From Synechococcus sp. CS-1330 (GTDB lineage: Bacteria > Cyanobacteriota > Cyanobacteriia > PCC-6307 > Cyanobiaceae): 62,972 nucleotides of DNA. Shown piece after piece: positions 35,010-43,972 of the stretch (positions within the stretch are counted from its first letter, which is position 1; the number at the start of each line of letters is the position of its first letter). The DNA lies in assembly GCA_025128025.1 (NCBI GenBank), contig JAHLYR010000054.1:1-62972 (forward strand), written 5' to 3'. The notes beneath the pieces were generated by a model. It saw only the letters and a program-made list of their open reading frames with translations. It did not search any database and was not told the origin of the DNA. Both the position numbers and the translations under genes were made by a program.

Positions 35010-37352
35010 TCAGACCTCGCTCAGCACCGCGATGGGCGCGAAGGGGTCGATGTCGTCCTGGTCCTGGTCCTGGTTTTGGTCCTGGGTTTGGGGATAGGAG
35101 TCGGCCGGCTCGCTCTCATAGCCCTCGGGCAGCACCACGGCCAGGTCGATCTGGTGGCGCAGGGCATCCACCTTCTGGATCTCCACCTCCACCTGGTCAC
35201 CCAGCATGTAGGTGCGGCGGTTTTTGCGCCCCACCAGGCGGTTTTGGCGCGAGCGGTACTCGTACCAGTCGTCCTTGAGGGAGCTGACGTGCACCAGGCC
35301 TTCCACCTGGGAAGGGGGCACCTCCACGAAGAAGCCGTAGCTCTGCACACCGCTGATAACCCCAGGAAGCACCTGCCCCACCAGGGGCTCGGCCTGGCGG
35401 GCCTGGAGCATGGCCAGCAGGTCTGCCTGCAGTTCAGATAAAAAGCGGCGCCGGCCATTGAGACGCTGCACCAGCCCGTGCTCCTGAACTTCCAGGTAGG
35501 GAGTTAGCTGGCTAGGTGCCAGCAACGGCCAGTCGATGGTGCCGTGGCAGGCATCAGAGGCCAGGTCGACGGTGGTTTTGTGGCGCACGCTGGGGCGGTC
35601 CTTGCCCTCGGTGAGCAGCAGTACCAGCAGCTGCTGGTTCCACAGATCGGCGTAGTGCAGGGTTGGGCAGCACCAGGGAGCAAAGGCTGCCCCCTCTTCC
35701 AGCAGGCCCGCCAGGGCATGGGGGCCTGTGCTGGTGCTGAGCTGGATCGGCTTGAGGATGGCCTGCAGTTGCTGCTGCAGGGCCCGGCTGCGGTCGGTGC
35801 CAGCGAAGGCGGCGGCCAATTCGGCCGCACTGGCATTGCCCTCTTCGCTCAGCTCTAGCGGGATGTCGAGGGCCAGAGCAGCCCGGGCAACGTCGTTGAG
35901 GTCGCTGGGGTCCGCCAGGGCATTGGTGGCATAGATCGCTGGCAGTTCCAAGGTTGCCAGGTGCTGGCCTAGGGCCTGATCGGCCAGCAGCACCGCTTCG
36001 CGCAGCAGGGCCAGGGGGTGGTGGGGCTCCAGGCTCACTAGCCAGCCAGCTAGGGCGCTGTCGGGGCCGGGCACGGCCAGATCTCCCAGGCTTTCGATGG
36101 CGGGCAGGGGCAGGTTGAGGTCGAGGGAGCCCGCCGCTTGCCGCCGTTGGCGGAGCAGGCCGGTCACGGCGATGAGCTGCTCCAGCGGGCCCAGCTGCTC
36201 CTTCAGGCCCTTGAGCGCCGCTGGCACGGTGCGGCTCTTGGGTTTGCGCTCCGCCAGGGCATTCAGTGCTTCCAAGCCGACTGCCGCCACGGGATTGATG
36301 TTGCTGCGGCTGAAGCGGTAGTGCTCAAGGCTGCCGTCAGCGCCCAGCTCTAGGGCCACCGACAGGGCTGCTTGCACCTCGCCCAGCTTGAAGGCACTGG
36401 CCTTGGCCAGGGCTGGACTCAGCAGCGGCAGCCACTGGTTTCCGGTGCAGTAAGCGTCAGCCTGGTTGCGAAGCCAGGTGTCCAGGGTGCTGCCGGCACT
36501 GAAGCGCTCAGCGATGGCAGGGGTGTGCACCCACAGGGTCCAGCCGCCGTCGCGCTCCTCAATGGCCAGGGCTGGCAGAGCGGGGGCTTCCTTGCCGCTC
36601 CATGGTTCCAGCAGCAGGGCAGCTTGGGCGGTGAGGTCGGTGCGGTCTTTGGCGGCCAGCGCTTTGAGGGTTGCCCGGGGTGGCTGGGGGCGGCTGTGGA
36701 GCCGGTGCTTGGTCAGCAGCAGGTCGAGGTCGGCTGCTTCTCCCCCGTTGACAGGCAGGCTGCGAGCCACGTGGCCCTGCGGGGCGAACTGCCCCACCGG
36801 GTAGCGGTCCATCAACACTTCCACCACCGAGGCCTGTTCGGCATTGAGATGGGCGGCGTCACCAGCTGGCAGCTCAACCGCCGTCAGCAGGCGGTCGTCC
36901 AGGGGAGTGGCCAACAGACGCTCATCCTGCTGCTCGACTTGGGCCAGCAGGGAGGTGGTGTGGCGCTCAAGAACGCACTGCACCCCGCCCTCAGGAGAGC
37001 GCCGGCGTCCGCCCTCGCGGGTCACCTTCACCAGCACCCGATCGCCGTTCCAGGCGTGGTTGAGCTGGTGATCGCGGATGTAAATGTCTTCGCCACCGTC
37101 TTCGCGCAGGGCAAAGCAGAAGCCTTTGCTGGAGCAACGCAGCCGTGCGGCGATCAGTTCAGGGTCTTCGCGGCGAGCGACGCCGGCCTCACTGACCTCC
37201 AGCAGGCCAAGGCGGCAGAGGCCGTCGAGGCCGATCTGAAGCTGCTGCTTTTCAGCTTTTTGGCTAATGCCCAGGGCTTTTTCCAGCTTTGTCAGCGGCA
37301 GGGCTTCCTGGGCGGGCAGCTGGTCGAGCAGGTCGGCGACCGTGAACTTCAT
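35010..37352 (-). CDS. RNase II/R-like RNB-domain protein lacking the catalytic motif
   Basis: 780 residues arranged like RNase II/R. An N-terminal helical domain and a cold-shock domain (GEDIYIRDHQLNHAWNGDRV) are followed by an RNB-like region (about residues 240-620) and an S1 domain (GQVLPGVISGVQSYGFFVEV). The four-Asp metal cluster of active enzymes (DxxxxxDxDD) is absent. At the expected place before DGGWTLWVHTPAIAERF there is only EAPALPALAIEER. The TSPIRRYxDL.NHR motif is reduced to CPTLHYADLWNQQ. It is therefore probably a non-catalytic RNA-binding protein. I chose ATG 37352 (MKFTVADLL). Confidence 0.8.
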   Translation of the reverse strand: MKFTVADLLDQLPAQEALPLTKLEKALGISQKAEKQQLQIGLDGLCRLGLLEVSEAGVARREDPELIAARLRCSSKGFCFALREDGGEDIYIRDHQLNHAWNGDRVLVKVTREGGRRRSPEGGVQCVLERHTTSLLAQVEQQDERLLATPLDDRLLTAVELPAGDAAHLNAEQASVVEVLMDRYPVGQFAPQGHVARSLPVNGGEAADLDLLLTKHRLHSRPQPPRATLKALAAKDRTDLTAQAALLLEPWSGKEAPALPALAIEERDGGWTLWVHTPAIAERFSAGSTLDTWLRNQADAYCTGNQWLPLLSPALAKASAFKLGEVQAALSVALELGADGSLEHYRFSRSNINPVAAVGLEALNALAERKPKSRTVPAALKGLKEQLGPLEQLIAVTGLLRQRRQAAGSLDLNLPLPAIESLGDLAVPGPDSALAGWLVSLEPHHPLALLREAVLLADQALGQHLATLELPAIYATNALADPSDLNDVARAALALDIPLELSEEGNASAAELAAAFAGTDRSRALQQQLQAILKPIQLSTSTGPHALAGLLEEGAAFAPWCCPTLHYADLWNQQLLVLLLTEGKDRPSVRHKTTVDLASDACHGTIDWPLLAPSQLTPYLEVQEHGLVQRLNGRRRFLSELQADLLAMLQARQAEPLVGQVLPGVISGVQSYGFFVEVPPSQVEGLVHVSSLKDDWYEYRSRQNRLVGRKNRRTYMLGDQVEVEIQKVDALRHQIDLAVVLPEGYESEPADSYPQTQDQNQDQDQDDIDPFAPIAVLSEV

Positions 37353-37442
37353 CGATGGGAGGGCTGGCTGGACTGAAGCCGGTTGATGGCGGACTGGACT
37401 CGGAGCGATGCCCACGGCCGCCAAGGCCTTCATGTCGTGATA

Positions 37443-37745
37443 TTAGTCAGCTGACGATTCTTCGGCTTCCGGGCTGCTCGATCGCTGGATCAGGCGTACG
37501 CCGATCACCAGAAAGCCAACCGAGGCTGCCAGCTGCAGGGCATTGGTGGGGATTACGGCGGATAGGGAACCGCCGGCGGCTGCGCCCAGCAGGCTGGCCA
37601 GCACCAGGGCAGCGGAGCTGCCGGCAAACACGGCTCCAGGGCGGGTTGAGGTGCCACTGATGGTCACGATGGCCAGCTGGGTTTTGTCTCCCAGCTCAGC
37701 CAAAAACACTGTGGCGAAGGTGGAAGCGAGCAGGGCGAAGGGCAT
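37443..37745 (-). CDS. UPF0016/GDT1 family half-size transporter, first of a pair
   Basis: A 100-residue membrane protein with one copy of the family motif, VFLAELGDKTQLAIV, and three hydrophobic helices. Members of UPF0016 normally carry two such motifs in one chain and export manganese or calcium into the thylakoid lumen, Golgi or periplasm. Here each half is a separate gene, and this one is 15 bp downstream of the other. The two proteins probably assemble as a heteromer. Confidence 0.82.
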   Translation of the reverse strand: MPFALLASTFATVFLAELGDKTQLAIVTISGTSTRPGAVFAGSSAALVLASLLGAAAGGSLSAVIPTNALQLAASVGFLVIGVRLIQRSSSPEAEESSAD

Positions 37746-37760
37746 GGCGTAGCGCTGCGG

Positions 37761-38111
37761 TTAGGAGAGGGGAAGGTCGGAGGGGCTCGGCACCAGGCCC
37801 AGTACGGCTTGCCGGCCCAGCCACAGGCCCAGGGCCACCATCAGGATTCCCGCCAGGCGCTCCAACTGCTGCGGCGGCATCACCTTGGCCAGCCAGCGGC
37901 CCAGTAACACCCCCACCAGGCTGGAGCTGATCAGGGCCAGAGAGGCACCAACAAACACGACAACTGGTCTGCCTGATTGGGCAGAGAGCAGGAGGGCGGC
38001 GAGCTGGGTCTTGTCCCCAAGCTCAGCCAGGAAGACCGTGGTGAAGGTGGTAAGGAAGGCGGCACCCCAACTGCCTGCCCGGCTGGCGTTGGGATCGGGT
38101 TCGCTGCTCAT
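37761..38111 (-). CDS. UPF0016/GDT1 family half-size transporter, second of a pair
   Basis: A 116-residue protein with a polar N-terminal extension ([15 protein letters not shown]), then the motif TVFLAELGDKTQLAAL and three helices ending in LMVALGLWLGRQAVLG. It is the upstream partner of the 100-residue protein. Together they reproduce the two-motif repeat of full-length cyanobacterial manganese exporters. Its start overlaps the YkgJ gene stop by 4 bp, so three genes are coupled. Confidence 0.82.
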   Translation of the reverse strand: MSSEPDPNASRAGSWGAAFLTTFTTVFLAELGDKTQLAALLLSAQSGRPVVVFVGASLALISSSLVGVLLGRWLAKVMPPQQLERLAGILMVALGLWLGRQAVLGLVPSPSDLPLS

Positions 38112-38503
38112 AAACGCTTCCGTATGGCACGCCTAAAGCGCTTCATTACCCTGCCACGGCCCCCGTATTCACTGCGAATCTGCTGCAGGCAGCAGCCGAT
38201 AGCCAGGCGGTCGCCGGCACCTGGATCATCAACCGTGCCAAACAGCTGCACCAGGTTGGCCACGTTGCAGAAGTCAGGCCGGTCCGCATAGATGCGGCAG
38301 CTACGGGAGCCGGTGTTGAAGTTGATGCACCAGCCATCGGGGCCCACCATGGCCAGATACTGCTCCTGCTGCTCTGGGCTGAGCGCCTCGATTGCTTCCT
38401 GACGCAGACTGGGATCCAGTCGGCAGCAGGCTCCGCAGCCGCTGATGCATCCCCAATGGGCCCGATCGTCCCTGGCCATCCCCACTGCAGCGATTAACTC
38501 CAT
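38108..38503 (-). CDS. YkgJ family cysteine-cluster protein
   Basis: A 131-residue cytosolic protein with the YkgJ cysteine arrangement: [14 protein letters not shown] near residues 19-32, then [17 protein letters not shown] and IGCCLQ. The cluster is thought to bind zinc or iron; the function is unknown. It starts an operon with the two half-size UPF0016 transporters (4-bp overlap), which suggests a link to metal homeostasis by association only. Confidence 0.78.
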   Translation of the reverse strand: MELIAAVGMARDDRAHWGCISGCGACCRLDPSLRQEAIEALSPEQQEQYLAMVGPDGWCINFNTGSRSCRIYADRPDFCNVANLVQLFGTVDDPGAGDRLAIGCCLQQIRSEYGGRGRVMKRFRRAIRKRL

Positions 38504-38531
38504 TCAGCCACAGGCCCAGGCGCTACTGCTG

Positions 38532-38550
38532 CTGTGACAAGCCGTCACAG
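38532..38550. promoter_or_regulatory. Inverted repeat between divergent ykgJ-like and psb30 genes
   Basis: CTGTGAC (38532-38538) and GTCACAG (38544-38550) are perfect complements around AAGCC. The embedded TGTGA-N7-TCACA resembles the CRP consensus TGTGA-N6-TCACA, with a spacer one base too long. It sits about 80 bp upstream of psb30 and 30 bp upstream of the divergent YkgJ operon. It could be an operator or a transcript hairpin. Confidence 0.35.
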
Positions 38551-38631
38551 AGCCCGCCGTCAGGCATGGGCCGCTGGGATCGACCCCTAACCTGTGCCCA
38601 CAGCGACTACTGCTCTGCGGCAGCAATCTCC

Positions 38632-38739
38632 ATGGGTATCGACTTCCACCTGATCGCCAATTTTGCAGCCCTGGCGCTGATCACCCTGGCCGGTCCTGCC
38701 GTGATCTTCGTGCTCTTCTACCGCCGCGGTGCCCTCTGA
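38632..38739 (+). CDS. psb30: Photosystem II reaction centre protein Psb30 (Ycf12)
   Basis: A 35-residue single-span peptide, [11 protein letters not shown] then [19 protein letters not shown] and RRGAL. The length, the GPAVIF helix and the RRG tail are characteristic of Psb30/Ycf12, a small subunit at the periphery of the photosystem II reaction centre that helps stabilise the complex. The last 22 bp overlap the 3' end of the convergent ClC channel gene. Confidence 0.92.
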   Translation: MGIDFHLIANFAALALITLAGPAVIFVLFYRRGAL

Positions 38740-40043
38740 TCGCCACTTCGGCCGAGGTTCCAGAGGGCGTGATAAATCGGCTCAGGCTGGATCTGGCGGC
38801 CCACATAGGCACCTACCACGGCGCTCAGCAGGATGCCGAAGAGCCACTGCTGATCCCCTGCCATGCGCAGGGCAAATAGCACTGTCATCAGGGGCAACTG
38901 GGTAGCCCCGGCTAGGGCTGCCGCCATGCCTAGGGCCAGGCCAAGCTCGCTGCTGCCCCCAAGGAGCTCCAGGCTGCCGCTGCCAAACAGGGCACCAATG
39001 GCGAAGGCTGGATCAATCAGGCCACCCGGTATTCCCGCTGCCAAGGCCAAAATCGGCGCCACCAGCCTGGCTGCCACCAGCAGCAGCCAGCCGATGACGC
39101 TGAGGGGCGAGCCGGGCACCGGCAAGCTGCCGCGACCTTCAAGCAGCTGAGCCATCAGCGCTTCACCATCGCCACCGCTCCAGCCCCCGCTGGCCACGGC
39201 GATCAGGCCAAGGGCTAGGCCCAGCCCCAGCCCCCAGGCCAGGGGCCGTTGCCGCACTCGCTGGCGCAGCAGGGCAGAGCTCCGCCAGAGGATGCGGCTG
39301 AACAGGCCGCCCAGCAGGCCGCCACCCACCCCTACGGGCAGGGCCCAGAGCAGTTGCTGCCATTCCGGCTGGGTGCTTTGAACCATGCCCAGGGTGAAAA
39401 GTGGTATGCCAGCGAGGTTGCTCACCAGGGCTGCCGCTGAGCAGACCACTACTGCCGGCCAGAGCACGGCTGTTTGGAAGCGTCCGGTGAGTTCCTCCAT
39501 CACAAACACAGCTCCCATCAGCGGGCTGTTAAAGCCCCCCGCTAGGCCGGCGCCAGCGCCGATTGCCATCAGGCTCTGGGTGCTGAGTTTGGCCAGCAAG
39601 CGGGGGAAGAGTTGCCGCAGGCCGTGGGCCACTGCCGCACCCAACTGCACGACTGGCCCCTCGCGGCCGAGGGGCAGCAGGGCCAGGCTGGCCGCCGACC
39701 AGAGGCAGAGCCGCGCCACGGTGGCGAAGGGTGCCATCAAAGCGGCGGCCTGCTCGGGATCCTCGAGGCTCTCGATCGTCTGGGGTATGCCCGAGCCCGC
39801 ACCCCGTGCCCAGGAGCCGGCCTGAAGCCAAAGCAGCGCTGGCATCACCAGCACCGGCGCCAGGGCGATCGCCAGGCCCTGCAGCTTCCAAGCTCCGCCG
39901 GCAAAGTTGGGCAGGTGCTGCAGCAGCAGATCCTGGGCGTGGTCCACCAGATTCAGGGGCCAGCAAGCCAAGCCCACCAGCAGCCCTAACAGCAGGAGCT
40001 GCAAGAGGAAGTGGAGCTGGCCGCGGTTTAGGGGCAAGGACAT
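38718..40043 (-). CDS. ClC family chloride channel/transporter
   Basis: About 441 residues with roughly ten membrane segments and the three ClC selectivity-filter elements: GSGIPQ (near residue 80), GREGP (near 125) and the GxxxP-type [12 protein letters not shown] (near 350). The gating glutamate is in the GREGP element. It would carry chloride, probably with proton exchange, across the inner or thylakoid membrane. The ATG at 40043 lies one base from the recJ stop, so the two are likely co-transcribed. Confidence 0.9.
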   Translation of the reverse strand: MSLPLNRGQLHFLLQLLLLGLLVGLACWPLNLVDHAQDLLLQHLPNFAGGAWKLQGLAIALAPVLVMPALLWLQAGSWARGAGSGIPQTIESLEDPEQAAALMAPFATVARLCLWSAASLALLPLGREGPVVQLGAAVAHGLRQLFPRLLAKLSTQSLMAIGAGAGLAGGFNSPLMGAVFVMEELTGRFQTAVLWPAVVVCSAAALVSNLAGIPLFTLGMVQSTQPEWQQLLWALPVGVGGGLLGGLFSRILWRSSALLRQRVRQRPLAWGLGLGLALGLIAVASGGWSGGDGEALMAQLLEGRGSLPVPGSPLSVIGWLLLVAARLVAPILALAAGIPGGLIDPAFAIGALFGSGSLELLGGSSELGLALGMAAALAGATQLPLMTVLFALRMAGDQQWLFGILLSAVVGAYVGRQIQPEPIYHALWNLGRSGDQRAPRR

Positions 40044-40044
40044 C

Positions 40045-41961
40045 TCAGGCGACCAGTCCCAGGGCAAGGGCCGCATCTTGCATTAGGGCGCGCACGTAGG
40101 GGTGGTCGTGGCTGGCGCCCTCGGCGCTGGTGAGTTCGTCGCCGGCCGCATTGCGCACCACCAGCCCAGCCCCCTCGCGGCGACACCAGTAGGTGCGGTT
40201 GTGGTGTTGCAACACCACCTCACCACCATCAAAGGCTCCACCAGCGCTGGCTCGCAAGCCCACCAGCTCCAGCTGGAGCCGCTCCTCCCCCTGCCAGGAG
40301 TCGAGCCGCAGGCGGTAGGCCACATCCACCAGGGCCGGCAGGTTGGTTTCACCCTGCCAGCGCCAGCCCATGGCCCGCAGGCTCGCCTCGCCCTGGCGCA
40401 GCTCCAGTTGCAGGTGGCCACCGCGCAGCAGCTTCTGGGCCGCCAGCTGGCAGCCCTGGCTCCAGAACACGGGCTGGGGGTGACCGATGCCGAAGGGCTC
40501 GAGCCGTTGCAGCTGGCGGTAGAAGCTGCGGTTGATCTGCTCGAAGCTGAGCAGGGCTTCCGGTTCTACCGGGGTGCCATGGCCTGCCTGCTGCAGCCAG
40601 GTTTGGGCCAGTTGGTTGAGCTGCTCGTGCAGGGCGGCCACCTGCTCGGCGCGCACGGTGAAGCCCCCGGCGGCGGGGTGGCCGCCGAAGCGCTCCAGTA
40701 GGGGCGCGCACTGCTGCAGGGCCCCATCCACCGCAAAGCCCCGGGGCGCACGCACCGAGGCCCGCAGGCGGCCGTTGCCCTCGCCAGCGAGCAGGGCTGC
40801 GGGCAGGCCGAAGCGCTCCACCAGCCGGGCGGCCACGATGCCGATCACGCCGTGGTGCCAGTGGTTCTGGGCCAGCAGCAGGAAGGCCGGGCGCTGGGGA
40901 CCATCGGCCTCCAGCAGGGCCAGGGCCTCGGCTTCGATGGCGGTGCAGAGGTCGCGGCGCTGGCGGTTGAGCGCTTCGCAATCGCGGGCCAGGGCCAGGG
41001 CCCGGCTTGGATCTTCGGTGGTGAGCAACTCCACCACCAGCTTGGGATCACCAAGACGGCCGACGGCGTTGATGCGCGGCGCGATCTGGAAGCCCACCGC
41101 CTGGGCATCGAGGGGCGTCTCGTCGAGGCCAGCGAGCTGTTGCAGGGCCTGGAGCCCCACCAGGGGGCTGCGGCCCAGCTCGGGCAGGCCGTCGATCAGC
41201 CAGCGCCGATTCACCCCCACCAGCGGTGCCATGTCGGCGATCGTGCCGATACAAAACAGATTGAGGGCAATCTGCTGGCCGTCGGTGTGCCGCAGGCTTT
41301 GGCAGAGCGCCGCCGCCAGCACGTAGGCCAGGCCCACCCCCGCCAGGCCCCGATAGGGGGATCCGGGCGGGGTGCGCTGGGGATGCAGCAGGGCCAGGTG
41401 CGGCGGCAGCGGATCGGGAATCGTGTGGTGGTCCGTGAGGATCGCCTCGACGCCAAGGGCTTGGGCCCGCTCCAGGGCCTCCAGGGCAGACACCCCGTTG
41501 TCGACGGTCACCAGCAGGGCGACCCCCTGCTCCGCCAGCTTCTCCACCATGGCGGCGTTGAGGCCGTAGCCGTCATCCATGCGGCTGGGGATCGCCGCGA
41601 TCGGCCTGGCGCCAAGGCGCTGCAGCACTCCCACCAGCAGGGCCGTGCTGGTCATCCCGTCGGCGTCATAGTCGCCGCAGATCGCCACCGCTTCCCCCTG
41701 GCTGCAGGCGCGCTTCAGCCGTGCGACGGCCTTGGCCAGGTCGGGGAAGTGGCGCCGGGCCGCCGGTGCCGCCTCCGGATCCAGCAGGGCAGCGATGGCC
41801 TCAGGGGTGGTGAAGCCCCGGCGGCTGAGCAGCGCAAGTAGCGGTTCGGGCAGGGGATCGGTGGCCGGCTCTGCCTTCAGGGCGCCAGGCGCCAATGGAG
41901 CGGGCAGGTGCCAGCGTTGCTCGTGGAGGGCTGGCAGCAACGACACAACAACCGGATCCAA
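40045..41961 (-). CDS. recJ: Single-stranded-DNA-specific exonuclease RecJ
   Basis: A 638-residue DHH-family nuclease. The metal-binding motifs are in CGDYDADGMTSTALL and TVDNGVSALE, with the DHH box ILTDHHTIPD. The DHHA1 segment is GGHPAAGGFTV, and an OB-type C-terminal domain follows. It degrades single-stranded DNA 5' to 3' in recombination and repair. The start appears to be TTG at 41961; no ATG is available in the frame nearby. Confidence 0.92.
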   Translation of the reverse strand: MDPVVVSLLPALHEQRWHLPAPLAPGALKAEPATDPLPEPLLALLSRRGFTTPEAIAALLDPEAAPAARRHFPDLAKAVARLKRACSQGEAVAICGDYDADGMTSTALLVGVLQRLGARPIAAIPSRMDDGYGLNAAMVEKLAEQGVALLVTVDNGVSALEALERAQALGVEAILTDHHTIPDPLPPHLALLHPQRTPPGSPYRGLAGVGLAYVLAAALCQSLRHTDGQQIALNLFCIGTIADMAPLVGVNRRWLIDGLPELGRSPLVGLQALQQLAGLDETPLDAQAVGFQIAPRINAVGRLGDPKLVVELLTTEDPSRALALARDCEALNRQRRDLCTAIEAEALALLEADGPQRPAFLLLAQNHWHHGVIGIVAARLVERFGLPAALLAGEGNGRLRASVRAPRGFAVDGALQQCAPLLERFGGHPAAGGFTVRAEQVAALHEQLNQLAQTWLQQAGHGTPVEPEALLSFEQINRSFYRQLQRLEPFGIGHPQPVFWSQGCQLAAQKLLRGGHLQLELRQGEASLRAMGWRWQGETNLPALVDVAYRLRLDSWQGEERLQLELVGLRASAGGAFDGGEVVLQHHNRTYWCRREGAGLVVRNAAGDELTSAEGASHDHPYVRALMQDAALALGLVA

Positions 41962-42043
41962 TTCATTGTGCGGGACCTGCTGCTAGGCCGCATCCCCCAG
42001 AAGCGATGAGCCCTAGCCTGATAAGCCCTGGTGCGAGCAGCTG

Positions 42044-42796
42044 ATGGCCCTGCAAGCCCTGCTCTGGGATGTCGACGGCACCCTGGCGGAGACCGAGCGG
42101 GATGGCCATCGCTTGGCTTTCAACCGGGCCTTTGCCGACGTTGGTGTGCCCCTGCATTGGGATCCCGCCCGCTACGGCGAGCTGCTGGCCATCAGCGGTG
42201 GCGGGGAGCGGATCACTGCTGCCCTAGCGGAGCTGCTGGGCGAGCCGCCACCGCCAGAGTTGGTCGCTGAGCTGCAGGCCCGCAAGCAAGACCATTACGC
42301 AGCTCTGGTGGCCGCCGGTGAGTTGCGTCTGCGCCCCGGGGTGGCCGAGCTGATCGCTGCGGCTGGCTCGGCTGGCCTGAGCCAGGTGATCGTGACCACC
42401 AGCGGTCGCGCCGCGGTGACGGCCCTGGCGGAGCACCTGCTGGTGGGGCTCTGCCAGCACTTCGCCTTCTGGGTGTGCGGCGAAGATGTGGCTCGCAAGA
42501 AGCCCGATCCGGAGGCCTACCGGTTGGCCCTGCAGCAGCTGGGCTACCCCGCCAGCACGGCCCTAGCCCTTGAAGATTCCGGCAATGGTCTTGCGGCCGC
42601 CGCCAGCGCCGGACTGGCCTGCCTGCTCACCCTTAGTCACTACGGCAGTGCGGAGCCGCTGCAGCGCTTTGCGCGGGCGCGGGCGGTGGTGGATCAGTTG
42701 GGCGCCGGCGCGGCCGTGCTGCGGGGGCCCGCTTGTCAGGGCCGGCAGATCACGCTCTCCTATGTCCAGGCCTTGCTGGAGGATTCGCAAACGTGA
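42044..42796 (+). CDS. HAD-superfamily phosphatase, CbbY/phosphoglycolate phosphatase-like
   Basis: A 250-residue HAD hydrolase with the nucleophile Asp9 in LLWDVDGTLAETE. A cap domain follows, then the VTTSGR threonine motif, KKPDPEAY lysine motif and LEDSGNG acidic motif. Relatives include xylulose-1,5-bisphosphate phosphatase (CbbY) and phosphoglycolate phosphatase. Its stop overlaps the Ycf20 start, and glycerate kinase follows, so a place in Calvin-cycle repair or photorespiration is likely by context. Confidence 0.82.
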   Translation: MALQALLWDVDGTLAETERDGHRLAFNRAFADVGVPLHWDPARYGELLAISGGGERITAALAELLGEPPPPELVAELQARKQDHYAALVAAGELRLRPGVAELIAAAGSAGLSQVIVTTSGRAAVTALAEHLLVGLCQHFAFWVCGEDVARKKPDPEAYRLALQQLGYPASTALALEDSGNGLAAAASAGLACLLTLSHYGSAEPLQRFARARAVVDQLGAGAAVLRGPACQGRQITLSYVQALLEDSQT

Positions 42797-43140
42797 CGCG
42801 TTCGAACCTGCAGCCCACCCGCTTCAATCGGGCTATCGAGCGGCTAGGAGCCCAGCTGCTGGGCAATGTGCGTGGCAATTGGCGCCACCGCAGCAGCGTG
42901 GTTTTGGCCCTGCTGCTGGGCTTTTACGCCGGCAGCAACATCACCGCATACGTGCTGCTGCAGATCCCCGGTGGGCGCCCGATGGCAGTGCTGACAATGG
43001 TGCTGCTGGTGGAGCTGGTCGTGCGCGTGCGCGGCCGATTGGTTCGAGCCACGCCCGGACTCGGCTGGGTGCTGGTCGACAACCTGCGCATTGGCATGGT
43101 GTATGCAGTAGTGATTGAGGCTTTCAAGCTCGGCACCTGA
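42793..43140 (+). CDS. ycf20: Ycf20-like (DUF565) membrane protein
   Basis: 115 residues from GTG 42793, overlapping the HAD gene stop (GTGA). A basic N-terminus with NVRGNWRHRSSVVLALLLG is followed by two helices (LLLGFYAGSNITAYVLLQ and LTMVLLVELVVRV). The WR and GFY pattern matches Ycf20 of algal plastids and cyanobacteria, a thylakoid protein linked to photoprotection in Chlamydomonas. It sits between a sugar-phosphate type HAD enzyme and glycerate kinase. Confidence 0.8.
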   Translation: MTRSNLQPTRFNRAIERLGAQLLGNVRGNWRHRSSVVLALLLGFYAGSNITAYVLLQIPGGRPMAVLTMVLLVELVVRVRGRLVRATPGLGWVLVDNLRIGMVYAVVIEAFKLGT

Positions 43141-43955
43141 TGGATTCCCAGCTAGAGCGCAGGTTTGTGGAACCCCTGCTGGCCCAGTTGCAGATGCTGG
43201 GCCGCAGGGGCCAGCGCGCGGTGCTGGCCCTCAATGGGCCGGTGGGCGCTGGTAAATCCACCATGGCTCGAGTGCTGCAGCAACGGGCCGCCGGCCTCGG
43301 GCTGGGGCTGGCGGTGGCCTCAATCGACGACTTTTACCTGCCCTGGGAGCAGCGGCAGCGGGCGCTTGAGGGCAACCCTTTTGGCGTATCCCGGGTGCCT
43401 CCGGGCAGTCATGACGTGGCCCTAGCGCTGGACTGTCTCGAGGTCTGGCAGGCCGGCGGCGCCCTGCGGCTGCCTCGCTTTGACAAGACCCTGCGGGGTG
43501 GCCTGGGTGACCGCTCTGCCGAGGAGCTGGTGGAAGCGGAGGTGATGCTGCTTGAGGGCTGGTTGCTAGGTTGCCGCTCCCTGGGCAGGCAAGCCCTGGC
43601 CACTATTCAGCCTCCGGCCGGGCTCAACGCCGAGGAGCTGGCCTGGCTGACCCACTGGGACCAAGCCCTTGAGGCCTATCAGCCGCTTTGGCAGCGCTGC
43701 TCCCAGCTATGGCTGCTGCGTCCCCAAAGCTGGCAATCACCGCGCCGCTGGCGCCTGCAGGCGGAAGCCAAACAGCGCCGCCGCGGCGATGCCTGGTTGC
43801 CAGTAACTGAGCTGGATCGCGTGGTGCGCGCCAGCCTTTATTCCCTGCCCCCATCCCTCTATCAGGATCCCTTGCTTGATCTAGCCAGTGGCTTCGCCGT
43901 GCTGGACAGTCGCCGTCGCTGGATTGGCGGCAGCGGCGTTAGCTCAAAGCAGTAA
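43140..43955 (+). CDS. D-glycerate 3-kinase (GLYK-like)
   Basis: A 271-residue P-loop kinase that begins at the last base of the ycf20 stop. Walker A is ALNGPVGAGKSTMAR, followed by SIDDFYLPWEQR and the LPRFDKTLRGG and LLEGW motifs typical of the GLYK family. The enzyme returns glycerate from photorespiration to the Calvin cycle as 3-phosphoglycerate. With the upstream HAD phosphatase it makes a small photorespiration-like operon. Confidence 0.88.
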   Translation: MDSQLERRFVEPLLAQLQMLGRRGQRAVLALNGPVGAGKSTMARVLQQRAAGLGLGLAVASIDDFYLPWEQRQRALEGNPFGVSRVPPGSHDVALALDCLEVWQAGGALRLPRFDKTLRGGLGDRSAEELVEAEVMLLEGWLLGCRSLGRQALATIQPPAGLNAEELAWLTHWDQALEAYQPLWQRCSQLWLLRPQSWQSPRRWRLQAEAKQRRRGDAWLPVTELDRVVRASLYSLPPSLYQDPLLDLASGFAVLDSRRRWIGGSGVSSKQ

Positions 43956-43972
43956 TTGAGTGTTTGGGACGA

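Noticed and set aside
36372-37376. + strand open frame of 334 codons
   Set aside because: It lies antisense to the RNase II/R-like gene, which has recognisable cold-shock and S1 domains.
40852-41841. + strand open frame of 329 codons
   Set aside because: It is antisense to recJ, which carries all DHH motifs; no family features in the antisense protein.
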